Shown one piece after another: positions 32,828 to 41,479 of a DNA stretch of 64,000 nucleotides. The translations under genes and the position numbers were made by a program. Source of the DNA: DASXVX01 sp036504075. GTDB taxonomy: Bacteria > Bacillota > Sulfobacillia > Symbiobacteriales > Symbiobacteriaceae. Position 1 is the first letter of the stretch. Each line of letters starts with the position of its first letter. The notes under the pieces are model-generated. The model saw only the letters and a list, made by a program, of their open reading frames with translations. It made no database searches and was not told the DNA's origin. Location of the stretch: positions 1 through 64,000 of the forward strand of contig DASXVX010000057.1 in assembly GCA_036504075.1 (NCBI GenBank). The letters run 5' to 3'.

Positions 32828-33709
32828 GTGATTATGTCCAAGAAGCTCGTGGGTGCAGTGCTTACCGGTGTTCTGATGCTGGGCCTCGCCGGCTGCGGCG
32901 CCAAGACCGAACCAGCGCCTGCGACTCCGGCACCTACGGCTCCGGCGAAGGCGGAACCGATCTCCGGAAAAATTACCGCCAGCGGCTCCACGGCGCTCCT
33001 GCCCCTGGTCCAGGCGGCTAAAGAGCAGTTCGAACAGAAGAACGACAAGGTTACCGTTAACATCAGCGGCGGCGGATCGTTCACCGGTTTGACCGCAGTG
33101 GGCGCCGGCAACGTCCAGATCGGCAACTCCGACGTGGAAGCCACCGGCGATACCGCGAAGGACCTGGTCGACCATAAGGTGGCTGTCGCACCCTTCGTGA
33201 TCATCGTCAACAAGGATGTCACCACCACCGATGTCACCCTCGAACAGCTGGCCAAGATCTTCAAGGGCGAAATCACCAACTGGAAGGACGCGGGCGGCAA
33301 GGACGCCAAGATCACCATCGTCAGCCGGGCTCAGTCCTCCGGTTCCCGGGCGACCATCGTCGCCACCGTCCTGAAGGGCAACGGCGACATTAGCAAGGAT
33401 GCGCTCGTTCAGGACTCCAACGGCAAGGTGCTGGAAGGCGTGACTGGCATGCCGGGCGCCATTGGTTACGTGGACGCTCCGTACTACAAGGCCGACAAGG
33501 TCAACATGCTCAAGGTGGGCGGCGTCGCCTACAGCGCCGAGGCGGTTACCGGCGGCAAGTGGCCGATATATGCCTACGAGCACATGTACACCAAGGGTCA
33601 GGCCACCGGCGCCACCAAGGCGTTCCTGGACTATGTCCTCAGCAGCGACTTCCAGGCGACGGGCGTTGAGAAGCTGGGCTTCATCCCCGTCACGAAGATG
33701 GGCAAGTAA
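32828..33709 (+). CDS. pstS: Phosphate-binding lipoprotein PstS
   Basis: This 293-residue lipoprotein has a signal peptide ending in LAGC (C at 24) and a short Pro/Ala/Thr linker. The phosphate-binding fold shows SGSTALLPLVQAAKEQF and SGGGSFTGL, then the SSGSRATI loop, all typical of PstS. Known role: extracellular phosphate capture for PstCAB. No pstC, pstA or pstB follows in this window, which is unusual. AAGGAGTGG favours GTG 32828 over ATG 32834. A response regulator follows 31 bases later. Confidence 0.92.
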   Translation: MIMSKKLVGAVLTGVLMLGLAGCGAKTEPAPATPAPTAPAKAEPISGKITASGSTALLPLVQAAKEQFEQKNDKVTVNISGGGSFTGLTAVGAGNVQIGNSDVEATGDTAKDLVDHKVAVAPFVIIVNKDVTTTDVTLEQLAKIFKGEITNWKDAGGKDAKITIVSRAQSSGSRATIVATVLKGNGDISKDALVQDSNGKVLEGVTGMPGAIGYVDAPYYKADKVNMLKVGGVAYSAEAVTGGKWPIYAYEHMYTKGQATGATKAFLDYVLSSDFQATGVEKLGFIPVTKMGK

Positions 33710-33740
33710 AGGAGGCCAGGTCAGGGGGGAGGGGTCCGCC

Positions 33741-34427
33741 ATGCCGGAGCGGGTGCTTGTCGTCGATCAGGACGACGCGGTCCTGGAGCTCGTCGCAGGT
33801 CATCTGCGCCGGGCCGGGTACGACGTGCTCACCGCCGGCACCGGTGCGGACGGCCTCTCCCTGGTCCGGACCCGGGATCCCCACCTGGTCATCATGGACG
33901 TGGTGCTGCCCGATGCCGACGGATTTGAGGTCTGCAAGCAAATCCGGAAGCATCGGGAAGTGCCCGTCCTGATTCTCTCCGCTCGGGACGACGAGATCGA
34001 CCGGGTCGTGGGGTTCGAAATCGGGGCGGACGATTACGTGACCAAGCCGTTCAGCCCCCGGGAACTGGTGGGTCGGGTCAAGGCGATTTTGCGCCGGTCC
34101 GCTCCCCGCAAAGCCCGCCGCAACGAGGGCCAGGTGGTTTGCGGACCGTTGCGTATCAACTTTGCGACGTACGAGGTCACTCGGAACGGGCAGCGGGTGG
34201 ACCTTACGGCCAAGGAGTTTCGGATTCTGGGGGTGCTGGCCGGGCAATCCGGACGGGTCTTCACCCGCCGGGAGATCGCGGACCGGGTCATGGGTCCCGA
34301 CTTCGTGGGCGACCTGCAGGTGATCGACGTGCACATCCGCCACCTGCGGATGAAGCTGGAGGCTGACGCGGCGCAGCCCAGGCTGCTGGAGACTGTGCGG
34401 GGCGTGGGGTACAAGTGGACCGGCTAA
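33741..34427 (+). CDS. OmpR/PhoB-family response regulator, no adjacent kinase
   Basis: The receiver domain (1-120) has the acidic pair (VVDQDD, 8-12), phospho-acceptor D53 (VIMDVVLPD) and K102 (VTKPF). The C-terminal winged helix (about 130-226) ends with VIDVHIRHLRMKLE and VRGVGYKW, as in OmpR/PhoB. The frame is open to 33462, but GGGGGGAGGGG and the ATG at 33741 fit best. Position after pstS suggests a PhoP/PhoB-like role. No histidine kinase gene is near, so it must be partnered elsewhere. Confidence 0.9.
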   Translation: MPERVLVVDQDDAVLELVAGHLRRAGYDVLTAGTGADGLSLVRTRDPHLVIMDVVLPDADGFEVCKQIRKHREVPVLILSARDDEIDRVVGFEIGADDYVTKPFSPRELVGRVKAILRRSAPRKARRNEGQVVCGPLRINFATYEVTRNGQRVDLTAKEFRILGVLAGQSGRVFTRREIADRVMGPDFVGDLQVIDVHIRHLRMKLEADAAQPRLLETVRGVGYKWTG

Positions 34428-34432
34428 CGCAC

Positions 34433-34470
34433 AGGCCCGGCCTTCCCAATCGCTGGGAGGCCGGGCCTCT
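34433..34470. terminator. Terminator between convergent genes
   Basis: AGGCCCGGCCT-tc-CCA (34433-34448) pairs with TGG-g-AGGCCGGGCCT (34454-34468), with TCTT after it. It lies between the convergent response regulator and DeoR genes. Confidence 0.75.
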
Positions 34471-34501
34471 TAACATACGTGGATAACTCGCGTCGCGCCG
34501 C

Positions 34502-35269
34502 TTACGCCGTAACCACTTCGACGCCGATGCGCCGGAACGACTCGACCATTTCCGGCGGCGCCTGATCGTCGGTGATCACCGTTTTGACTTCGGAAGGCTG
34601 GGCGATTTGGGCGAAGGCGACCCGCCCCCATTTGCTGTGGTCGGCCACCACCACCGATCGGGCCGCCCGGCCAAGCAGGGCCCTGGTGATGTGGGCCTCC
34701 TCCGGGTTCGGGGTGGTGAAGCCGTGCACCGGCGAAACGCCGTTGGCGCCCACGAAGGCCAGGTCCACGAACAGATCGCGCAGGGCATGTTCGGCGGCCC
34801 GCCCGGTCAGGGCGTACGAGGGTTCCCGCAGCACGCCGCCGGTGACTACCAGCCGGATTTCGGGCCGGTGGGTCAGCTCCCAGGCGATGTTGATCGCGTT
34901 CGTAACCACCGTAATGTTGCGCCGCTCGGCGAGGGCGGACGCGATGGCCATCACTGTGGTGCCGGCGCCGAGGGCGATGGTGCTGCCGTCCGCTACCCGG
35001 GCGGCGGCCGCCGCACCGATGGCGCGCTTCGCGTCCAGGTGGGCCGATACTTTGTCCCGGAAAGAGACGTCTGGCACCAGCGCCGCCGGCGGAATGGCGC
35101 CGCCGTAAAAGCGGACCAGCAACCCTTCCGCTTCCATCTGCGCCAGGTACCGGCGCACGGTCACTTCGGAAACGCCCATGTCGGCGGCCAGACCGGCCAC
35201 CTGCACGTTTCCGTGCTTGTGGAGTTGTTCCTTGATATAGTCCCAGCGGGCATTCGTCAGGGTTGGCAC
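34502..35269 (-). CDS. DeoR-family transcriptional regulator
   Basis: This 255-residue protein has an N-terminal winged helix (VQVAGLAADMGVSEVTVRRY, residues 22-41) and a DeoR sensor domain that binds a sugar phosphate (GAGTTVMAIASAL, the TNAINIAWEL segment, VTGGVLR, DLAFVGANG and VVVADHSKWG). It is divergent from an aldolase-isomerase-kinase operon, its probable target. The GTG start directly abuts GGGGG, so the exact start is uncertain. Two operator-like palindromes lie in the shared upstream region. Confidence 0.9.
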   Translation of the reverse strand: MPTLTNARWDYIKEQLHKHGNVQVAGLAADMGVSEVTVRRYLAQMEAEGLLVRFYGGAIPPAALVPDVSFRDKVSAHLDAKRAIGAAAAARVADGSTIALGAGTTVMAIASALAERRNITVVTNAINIAWELTHRPEIRLVVTGGVLREPSYALTGRAAEHALRDLFVDLAFVGANGVSPVHGFTTPNPEEAHITRALLGRAARSVVVADHSKWGRVAFAQIAQPSEVKTVITDDQAPPEMVESFRRIGVEVVTA

Positions 35270-35278
35270 CCCCTATTC

Positions 35279-35297
35279 GCCTCGCCGTTGGCGAGGC
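35279..35297 (-). other. Hairpin in the deoR-type leader
   Basis: GCCTCGCC (35279-35286) and GGCGAGGC (35290-35297) form a perfect 8-base stem with a 3-base loop, 10 bases upstream of the regulator's start codon. It could dampen translation or stop antisense transcription. Confidence 0.45.
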
Positions 35298-35314
35298 TTT
35301 GCTCATCTCAATTT

Positions 35315-35330
35315 GTTCGACTTCGAAATC
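35315..35330. promoter_or_regulatory. Operator-like palindrome, site 1
   Basis: GTTCGACTTCGAAATC is the reverse complement, with one difference, of site 2 at 35388-35403. It lies on the regulator side of the divergent region. Confidence 0.55.
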
Positions 35331-35387
35331 TACTTTCCTGCGAACGAACGCGGAATGTGATCGAAAAGTGACCATGTCCGCCGGCAG

Positions 35388-35403
35388 GATTTCGACGTCG
35401 AAC
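35388..35403. promoter_or_regulatory. Operator-like palindrome, site 2
   Basis: GATTTCGACGTCGAAC contains the perfect 12-base palindrome TTCGACGTCGAA. It lies just upstream of a TATAGT -10-like box (35408-35413), where a bound repressor would block the aldolase promoter. Confidence 0.55.
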
Positions 35404-35448
35404 GCTGTATAGTAGATTGTGAATCACACTCCGTAGGAGGTCTTGTTT

Positions 35449-36297
35449 ATGTCGCTCGTTACCGGTAAAAAGCTCCTGGATGCCGCCCGGGCCGGCGGAT
35501 ATGGTGTCGGGGCATTCAACTGCCACACGCTGGACATGATCACGGCTGTCGTGGATGTCGCAGTGGCCGAAGCCTCGCCGGTGATTCTGCAGTTCTCCGG
35601 CGGGTCGATCAAGAGCAACGGCTGGGAGGCCGTCTCCGCCGTCGCCCGGCAGGCGGCATACAGCGCCCCGGTCCCGGTGGCCATGCACCTGGACCACGGT
35701 GCGTCGTACGCCCTGGCGGTCCAGGCCATCCGGTACGGCTTCACATCGGTCATGATCGACGGTTCCGAGGGCAGCTACGAAGAGAACGTGGCGCTGACCC
35801 GCAAGGTGGTGGAGGCCGGGCGGGCCGCCGGCGTGTCGGTGGAGGCGGAAATCGGTCACGTGGGCGGCGTCGAAGATGGGCAGGGCACCGAGCACGGCTG
35901 GCTGACCGACCCGGCCGACGCCGAGCGCTTCTATAAAGACGTGGACATGGATTACCTGGCGACGGCGTTCGGGACCGCCCACGGCTTCTATAAGGAAGAG
36001 CCGAAGCTGGACCTGGAGCGAATCAGCGAAATTGCCCGGCGGGTGCCGATTCCGCTGGTGATGCACGGCGGTTCGGGCGTGCCGGATGCGCTTGTGAAGG
36101 CGGCCATCGCCCGGGGTATTTGCAAGGTGAACGTGGCGACCGAGCTGAAGGATGCCTGGTCCCGGGCGGTCCGGCAGTTCCTGGCGGCCCATCCCGACGA
36201 AATGGACCCGCGCCCGATTCTGGCGCCGGCGCGCACCGCAGTCCAGGAAGTCGTGCGGGCCAAGATCCGCCTCTGCGGCTCCAGCGGCAAGGCTTGA
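35449..36297 (+). CDS. Class II fructose/tagatose-bisphosphate aldolase family protein
   Basis: This 282-residue zinc aldolase has VGAFNCHTLDM near the start, HLDHG at about 81-84 (catalytic Asp and zinc His), FGTAHGFYK, and the phosphate-binding MHGGSGVPD. Known reaction: reversible cleavage of a ketose 1,6-bisphosphate to dihydroxyacetone phosphate and glyceraldehyde 3-phosphate. Fructose versus tagatose preference cannot be read. AGGAGG at 35433-35438 suits the ATG at 35449. First gene of an operon with a SIS isomerase and a ROK kinase under the divergent DeoR regulator. Confidence 0.9.
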   Translation: MSLVTGKKLLDAARAGGYGVGAFNCHTLDMITAVVDVAVAEASPVILQFSGGSIKSNGWEAVSAVARQAAYSAPVPVAMHLDHGASYALAVQAIRYGFTSVMIDGSEGSYEENVALTRKVVEAGRAAGVSVEAEIGHVGGVEDGQGTEHGWLTDPADAERFYKDVDMDYLATAFGTAHGFYKEEPKLDLERISEIARRVPIPLVMHGGSGVPDALVKAAIARGICKVNVATELKDAWSRAVRQFLAAHPDEMDPRPILAPARTAVQEVVRAKIRLCGSSGKA

Positions 36298-36340
36298 CCT
36301 CGAAAGGCGCAGGCACAGCGACAAGAAGGAGACGATGACG

Positions 36341-37408
36341 ATGCTTGACCTGAACGATGTGGCGGCCATTCGAAAGCTGGATTCGCTGCAGATGCTGGAC
36401 CTGACCATGGATTATCCCCGGCAGTTCAGAGCGGGAATGGCCCTGGGCATGGGCCTGACCCTGCCCCGGCTTCCCGACGGGGTGGACGAAGTGGTCATTT
36501 TCGGCACCGGCGGCGGCTCGGCAGCCAGCGCGAACCTGATCCGGTCGTACGTCTTTGACCGGACCCGGGTGCCGATTATTTCGGTTCAGGGCTACAACGC
36601 GCCGGGCTATGTAGACGCGCATACGGTAGTGTTCGCTGTGAGCCACTCCGGCAAAACCGAGGAGATCATCAGTGCGACGACCCAGGCCATGGCCAAAGGC
36701 GCCACGGTGATCGGCCTGGGCGCGGGCGGCAAGCTGAAGGACGTCGTCCGGGGCGCCGGCGCTACTTATCTGGACGTGCCGGGCGGATTCATGCCCCGCA
36801 TTGCGATCGGCTACATCATGATGCCGATTTTGGCGATTCTATCCCGCATGGGGCTCGTGCCGGACTTCCGGGTGGAGTTTGAGGCGGCGGTCGGGCTGAT
36901 GGCCGAACTGGCGCCCGAGTACGGCCCGGAAACGCCCCTGGCAGGCAACCGGGCCAAGCAGCTGGCTGCCGCCCTCGGCCCGTTTATCCCGGTGATTTAC
37001 GGCTTTGCCGACCAGTACGACGGCGTGGCCTGGCGGATCAAGAACCAACTGGGCGAGAACGCCAAGTACATGGCCTTCTGGAACACGATTCCGCACCTGC
37101 ACCACGACGAGGCGGTCGGCTGGGACATGCAGCCGGACTTGGCCCGGAACCTGGGCTTCCTGCTGCTGCGGGACGAGCAGGCCGAGACGGTTCAAATGCA
37201 GCAGCGCTGGACGGCGACCACGGAGATCGTGCAGGAGCGCATGGGCGCCGTGGAGACCGTTTGGGCCAGGGGGAGCGGCCGGCTGGCCCGGATGCTCTCG
37301 ATAGTGATGCTCGGGGACTTCTTTACCATGTACATGGCGATCCGCAAGAACGTAGACCCTACGCCGGTGGCGATTATCGATCTGTTCAAGCGGAAGGTGG
37401 GTCAGTAA
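36341..37408 (+). CDS. SIS-domain sugar-phosphate isomerase, PGI/PMI-like
   Basis: This 355-residue protein has two SIS domains; the first shows VVIFGTGGGSAASANLIRSY and SHSGKTEE. The layout matches bifunctional phosphoglucose/phosphomannose isomerases (about 320-350 residues), including NTIPHLHHDEAVGW in the second half, close to the NxxPELNHNE pattern of that family. Known reaction: interconversion of glucose 6-phosphate or mannose 6-phosphate with fructose 6-phosphate. AAGGAG at 36326-36331 favours ATG 36341 over 36335. It sits between the aldolase and the ROK kinase. Confidence 0.85.
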   Translation: MLDLNDVAAIRKLDSLQMLDLTMDYPRQFRAGMALGMGLTLPRLPDGVDEVVIFGTGGGSAASANLIRSYVFDRTRVPIISVQGYNAPGYVDAHTVVFAVSHSGKTEEIISATTQAMAKGATVIGLGAGGKLKDVVRGAGATYLDVPGGFMPRIAIGYIMMPILAILSRMGLVPDFRVEFEAAVGLMAELAPEYGPETPLAGNRAKQLAAALGPFIPVIYGFADQYDGVAWRIKNQLGENAKYMAFWNTIPHLHHDEAVGWDMQPDLARNLGFLLLRDEQAETVQMQQRWTATTEIVQERMGAVETVWARGSGRLARMLSIVMLGDFFTMYMAIRKNVDPTPVAIIDLFKRKVGQ

Positions 37409-38311
37409 ATGCTCCCGTCTGAGCGGTGTGCCGTGGGCATTGACGTCGGAGGGACCAACATCTTCGGCGGGCTGGTGGACGGCACCGGGCGCCAGTTGCT
37501 GGCGTTCAAGCAGCCCACGCCCGTCGCCCAAGGGCCGGCCGGCATCTTTGCGGTCATGCGGGCGATGATCCGGGAAGCGCTCACCGGGGCAGGCGGGCGC
37601 CACGTGACCGGCATCGGCCTGGGCATTCCGGGGCTGATCGACCCGGAGCGGCACACGTCGGTCTTCAGCCCGAACACGGGCTGGCGGAACGTGCCGGTAC
37701 TGCCGGCGTTCCAGGATTTCGGCCTCCCCGTGGAAATGGACAACGATGTCCGCTGCCACACCGTTGGCGAGCTGGCCTTCGGCGCCGGCAAGGGCTGCCG
37801 GGACTTCATTCTGATCACCCTGGGCACCGGCATTGGGTCGGGCATTGTGCTGGACGGCCGGCTTTACCGGGGGTCGGGTGGCCTGGCAGGCGAAATCGGG
37901 CACATGACCCTGGAGCCGGAGGGGCCGCTCTGCGGCTGCGGCAAGCGGGGCTGCTTTGAGGCGGTGGCCAGCGGGAAGAACATCGGCCGCCGGGCGCAGG
38001 AGGCGGGCATCGCCGCCACCGCCCGGGAACTCTTCGCCAAGGCGGCGGCAGGCGACGGCGCCGCCCTGGCCCTGGTGGACCGGGTGGCTTACGACCTGGG
38101 CCGGGGGATCAGCATCTACGCCCAGATCATGAACCCCCAGCGGGTGATCGTGGGCGGCGGGGTGGCCATGGCCGGGGACTTGCTGTTCGAACCCATGCGC
38201 CGCCATGCCCGGGCAGAGTCCATGCCGCTGGTGCGGGACGCGTTTTCGATAGTGCCGGCGGCCCTGGGCGACGAGGCGGGAATCGTAGGCGCCGCCGCGC
38301 TGATGCTGTAA
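37409..38311 (+). CDS. ROK-family sugar kinase, probable glucokinase
   Basis: This 300-residue protein has the ATP phosphate loop GIDVGGTNIFGG, the catalytic segment MDNDVRCHTVGE, GTGIGSG, and the ROK zinc site (EIGHMTLEPEG, then CGCGKRGCFEA). Known: ROK kinases phosphorylate glucose or related hexoses. The ATG directly follows the TAA of the isomerase gene, so the two are coupled. With the isomerase and aldolase it would feed a hexose into glycolysis. Confidence 0.9.
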   Translation: MLPSERCAVGIDVGGTNIFGGLVDGTGRQLLAFKQPTPVAQGPAGIFAVMRAMIREALTGAGGRHVTGIGLGIPGLIDPERHTSVFSPNTGWRNVPVLPAFQDFGLPVEMDNDVRCHTVGELAFGAGKGCRDFILITLGTGIGSGIVLDGRLYRGSGGLAGEIGHMTLEPEGPLCGCGKRGCFEAVASGKNIGRRAQEAGIAATARELFAKAAAGDGAALALVDRVAYDLGRGISIYAQIMNPQRVIVGGGVAMAGDLLFEPMRRHARAESMPLVRDAFSIVPAALGDEAGIVGAAALML

Positions 38312-38341
38312 GCAGTTGCCGCCGCGCTGATGCTGTAAGCA
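38291..38341 (+). repeat. 24-base direct repeat across the kinase stop codon
   Basis: GCCGCCGCGCTGATGCTGTA plus AGCA occurs at 38291-38314 and again at 38318-38341 (period 27). It duplicates the last six codons and the stop; the second stop is in frame with the first. Confidence 0.85.
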
Positions 38342-38342
38342 T

Positions 38343-38383
38343 GAGAGCCTGTCCGGCTAATTCCGGGCAGGCTCTCGGTTTTT
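38343..38383 (+). terminator. Terminator of the sugar operon
   Basis: GAGAGCCTGTCCGG (38343-38356) pairs with CCGGGCAGGCTCTC (38363-38376), followed by GG and TTTTT. Confidence 0.85.
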
Positions 38384-38526
38384 GTTTCGACAAATCACGA
38401 CAAAGCACGACAAATTACGGCGAATTATGACTAACCCATGACCGGATTATGCTGGTATACTAAATGTCATAAGACCACCGGCTCGGCGCTGGGGACATCC
38501 TATACACTCCCACGAGGGGACTTCGC

Positions 38527-41391
38527 ATGGCACTCATCCCTCTGGACGGACCGCGGACAAAACAACTGACCGTGTTCGTTGTGGCCACTGCGCTTGGCTT
38601 CTGCGTCAACCTGTTTCCTGTGCCCTTGTTTTTCGGCTTACAGTTCGTTCTCGGCGGCGTCTTCTCGACGGCGGTAGCCCTGCTGTACGGACCACTGTAT
38701 GGCGCAGCGTCCGCCGTTGTGGTTTTTCTGCCGACGATCAAATTCTGGGGACATCCCTACGCCGTAATCGTGTATGCCCTGGAGGCCCTCTGGCTCGGAT
38801 ACTGGTACCGGCGGGTGCGCAACTGGCCGATGGAACTGGACATCGCCTTCTGGCTGCTGGTGGGCGGCGTCGCCTCCTACCTGTTCTATGGCGTGAAGCT
38901 GGGCTTACCCATGCTGGACCTTGCCGTGGTCTTCCTCAAGCAAATCGTCAACAGCCTGGCAGCCACTGCGGGTGCCGGCCTGCTCCTGCTGATTCTGCCG
39001 CGGAAGCTGACGCCGCAGCGGCTGGAGTACACGCTGCCGGTGTACTATTCGCAGGCGCTGACCATTATCTGCATCGTGCCGCTGGTCATCGCACTGCCGT
39101 TTTTTGGCCGGTTCACCTATGAAAACCTCTGGGAGAGCCGGAACGCCGAGATTAAAGCGGCCGGCGATGAGTCTGCGGCGAAAGTCGACCACTGGCTGAA
39201 CGAGTACCAGAACGTTGCTGCGCTGGTGGCCGACCAGGCGCAGCGGGGCCTCACCCAGCCGCAACTGCAGAGCCTCCTGGAGAGCGCTGTCACATCCCAC
39301 CCCGGCCTCCACAACATGTATGTGGCGGACCGGACCGGCACGACCGTCGCGTTCTACCCGCCGGTCAACGACCTGGGCGGCCCCACCATTGGGCTGAACT
39401 TCGCGGACCGGCCCTACTTTCAGGAGATGGTGGTCACGGGGAAGCCGTTGGTCACCGATGCCTTCATGGGCCGGGGTGGCGTGCATGAGCCGATCGTCGT
39501 GGTCACGCATCCGTTTGTCGACCGGCTGGGCTGCTTCGCCGGGTACGCCCTCGCGGCCATCCAAATTGACGCCCGATTCGGGGCCGACCGGCTGCTCCCT
39601 CCGCCGGGGGCGAATCAGGTGCTGGTAGATGGTTCCGGGCAGGTAGTCAGCGCCAACCGGGACTTTGAAGTCCTCGACCGCTTCCGGATGCCGGTCGGCG
39701 ACTCGATCAAGGTGGGCAACGACACGGTGGTGCAACTGGTTTCGCCGGGGCAGTCGACCCTCACCCGGTGGGACCACTCGGAGATTGTGGCGGCCAAACC
39801 GGTGCCGGGCACTGGCTGGCAAATTTACACGATTGCCTCGGCCCATCCGATCAAGGTGACGCTGTTTTCGTATTACACCTGGCTGTTTATGGCGGCGGTC
39901 TGTTTCATGATCGTCGCAGCGGTCCTCCTGACGTGGTTCTCCCGGATTCTGACCCGACCCATTTTGGACCTGTCGGCCGTGGACATGGGGAACCCCGACC
40001 TGGAAAATGACCCGCGACTGACCCGCTGGCTGGACAGCCCCATTCCCGAGGTCCGTCGCCTGGTGGCCCACATCGGGGACAGCGCCGCCCAACTGAGCTT
40101 TCTGGCCTACCACGATTCGCTGACGCACTTGCCGAACCGCGCCCTGCTGATGTCACGGCTGACCGCCCTTTTCGGGCGGCCGGGCGAGCAGGCGGTGCTG
40201 CTATACCTGGACCTTGACGGGTTCAAGATCATCAACGACAGCCTGAGCCACGACGTGGGCGACCTTGTGCTGGCGGCGGCGGCTGCTCGGGTGCGGGCCA
40301 AAGTGCTGAAGGAGTTCATCGTTGCCCGAGTAGGGGATGACGAGTTCGCCGTCCTGATGGAAGGAGCCACCGCCCGTGCGGAGGCAGACCGACTGGCCGG
40401 GGAGTTAATCCGGGCGTTCGACGCACCGTTGATCGTGAACGGGGCCGGCGTCTTCGTGACCGCCAGCGTCGGAACCGTCTTCAGCTTTCAGGCCCAGGAC
40501 GCCGCGGAATTCCTGCGGTTCGGCGATGTGGCCATGTGTGAGGCCAAGCACAAGGGAAAGCGGCAGCACGTGGCCTTTGACCCGACCATGAATCAAAAGG
40601 CTGTGGCCCGACTGGGTCTGGAACTCGACTTGCGCCGGGCGTTGGCGAATCGGGAATTCCTGGTTTATTACCAGCCGATCGTCGACCTCAAAACCGGGAC
40701 GCTGGTCGCCATGGAAGCGCTCGTGCGCTGGCAGCACCCCGAGCGGGGTCTGGTAGCGCCCTCGGAGTTTATCCCCCTGGCCGAGGATACCGGTCTGGTT
40801 GTGCCCCTGGGCCGCTGGGTGTTGGAGACGGCGTGCCGTGACCTGCGGTCCTGGCAAGAACAGGGCCTGGCGGGACCCCGCCTGCGGATGGCGGTCAACC
40901 TCTCGGCCAAGCAGTTCCAGCAGCCGGCGCTGGTGGCCGAAGTCGCCCGCATTCTCCATGAACGGGGTCTGGACCCCGAGTGCCTGCAACTGGAGATCAC
41001 GGAGAGCGCCGTCATGCACGATGCCGAAGCCAGCCGGGCCATACTGCTGGAGTTGAGGCAGGTCGGTGTCCGGCTGGCAGTGGACGACTTTGGCACCGGG
41101 TACTCCTCCCTGAGCTATCTGCAGATGTTCCCCATCGACACCCTCAAAATCGACCGGTCCTTTGTGAACAGCCTTGGCCGGGACCGGGACGTGGAGGCCA
41201 TCGTGCACGCCATGGTCACGCTGGGGCAAGTGCTCCACCTGGGCATTGTAGCCGAAGGGGTGGAGACCCCGGAGCAGGTGGCGGTCCTGCAGCGGTTGGG
41301 GGTCGAGCGTGGTCAGGGCTATCTGTTCGCCCGGCCGATGACGCGGGAGGCGGCGCTGGCCCTGCTGGTCCGCACGCCGAACAGCGCGTAA
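38527..41391 (+). CDS. Membrane dCACHE-GGDEF(degenerate)-EAL protein
   Basis: This 954-residue protein has five or six N-terminal membrane helices (about 15-160), another at about 175-195, and an extracytoplasmic dCACHE-type sensor (about 200-430; NMYVADRTGTTVAFYPP and RPYFQEMVVTGKP). After a further helix comes a GGDEF domain whose motif reads GDDEF (603-607), a change in a GTP-contacting glycine that usually abolishes cyclase activity. The EAL domain is intact (EAL 730-732, EITESAV, DDFGTGYSS). It is probably a c-di-GMP phosphodiesterase controlled by an external ligand. It has no operon partners. Confidence 0.9.
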   Translation: MALIPLDGPRTKQLTVFVVATALGFCVNLFPVPLFFGLQFVLGGVFSTAVALLYGPLYGAASAVVVFLPTIKFWGHPYAVIVYALEALWLGYWYRRVRNWPMELDIAFWLLVGGVASYLFYGVKLGLPMLDLAVVFLKQIVNSLAATAGAGLLLLILPRKLTPQRLEYTLPVYYSQALTIICIVPLVIALPFFGRFTYENLWESRNAEIKAAGDESAAKVDHWLNEYQNVAALVADQAQRGLTQPQLQSLLESAVTSHPGLHNMYVADRTGTTVAFYPPVNDLGGPTIGLNFADRPYFQEMVVTGKPLVTDAFMGRGGVHEPIVVVTHPFVDRLGCFAGYALAAIQIDARFGADRLLPPPGANQVLVDGSGQVVSANRDFEVLDRFRMPVGDSIKVGNDTVVQLVSPGQSTLTRWDHSEIVAAKPVPGTGWQIYTIASAHPIKVTLFSYYTWLFMAAVCFMIVAAVLLTWFSRILTRPILDLSAVDMGNPDLENDPRLTRWLDSPIPEVRRLVAHIGDSAAQLSFLAYHDSLTHLPNRALLMSRLTALFGRPGEQAVLLYLDLDGFKIINDSLSHDVGDLVLAAAAARVRAKVLKEFIVARVGDDEFAVLMEGATARAEADRLAGELIRAFDAPLIVNGAGVFVTASVGTVFSFQAQDAAEFLRFGDVAMCEAKHKGKRQHVAFDPTMNQKAVARLGLELDLRRALANREFLVYYQPIVDLKTGTLVAMEALVRWQHPERGLVAPSEFIPLAEDTGLVVPLGRWVLETACRDLRSWQEQGLAGPRLRMAVNLSAKQFQQPALVAEVARILHERGLDPECLQLEITESAVMHDAEASRAILLELRQVGVRLAVDDFGTGYSSLSYLQMFPIDTLKIDRSFVNSLGRDRDVEAIVHAMVTLGQVLHLGIVAEGVETPEQVAVLQRLGVERGQGYLFARPMTREAALALLVRTPNSA

Positions 41392-41403
41392 GCAAATGGC
41401 AAG

Positions 41404-41432
41404 GCCCGGCAGGAAACACTGCCGGGCATTTT
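41404..41432 (+). terminator. Terminator after the dCACHE-EAL gene
   Basis: GCCCGGCAG (41404-41412) pairs with CTGCCGGGC (41419-41427), followed by ATTTT. A second perfect hairpin, GCGACTGAC/GTCAGTCGC (41434-41454), lies just behind and may serve the convergent gene. Confidence 0.8.
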
Positions 41433-41479
41433 CGCGACTGACTCCGTCAGTCGCCGGAGTGGAACTAATCGTCGCGCGC

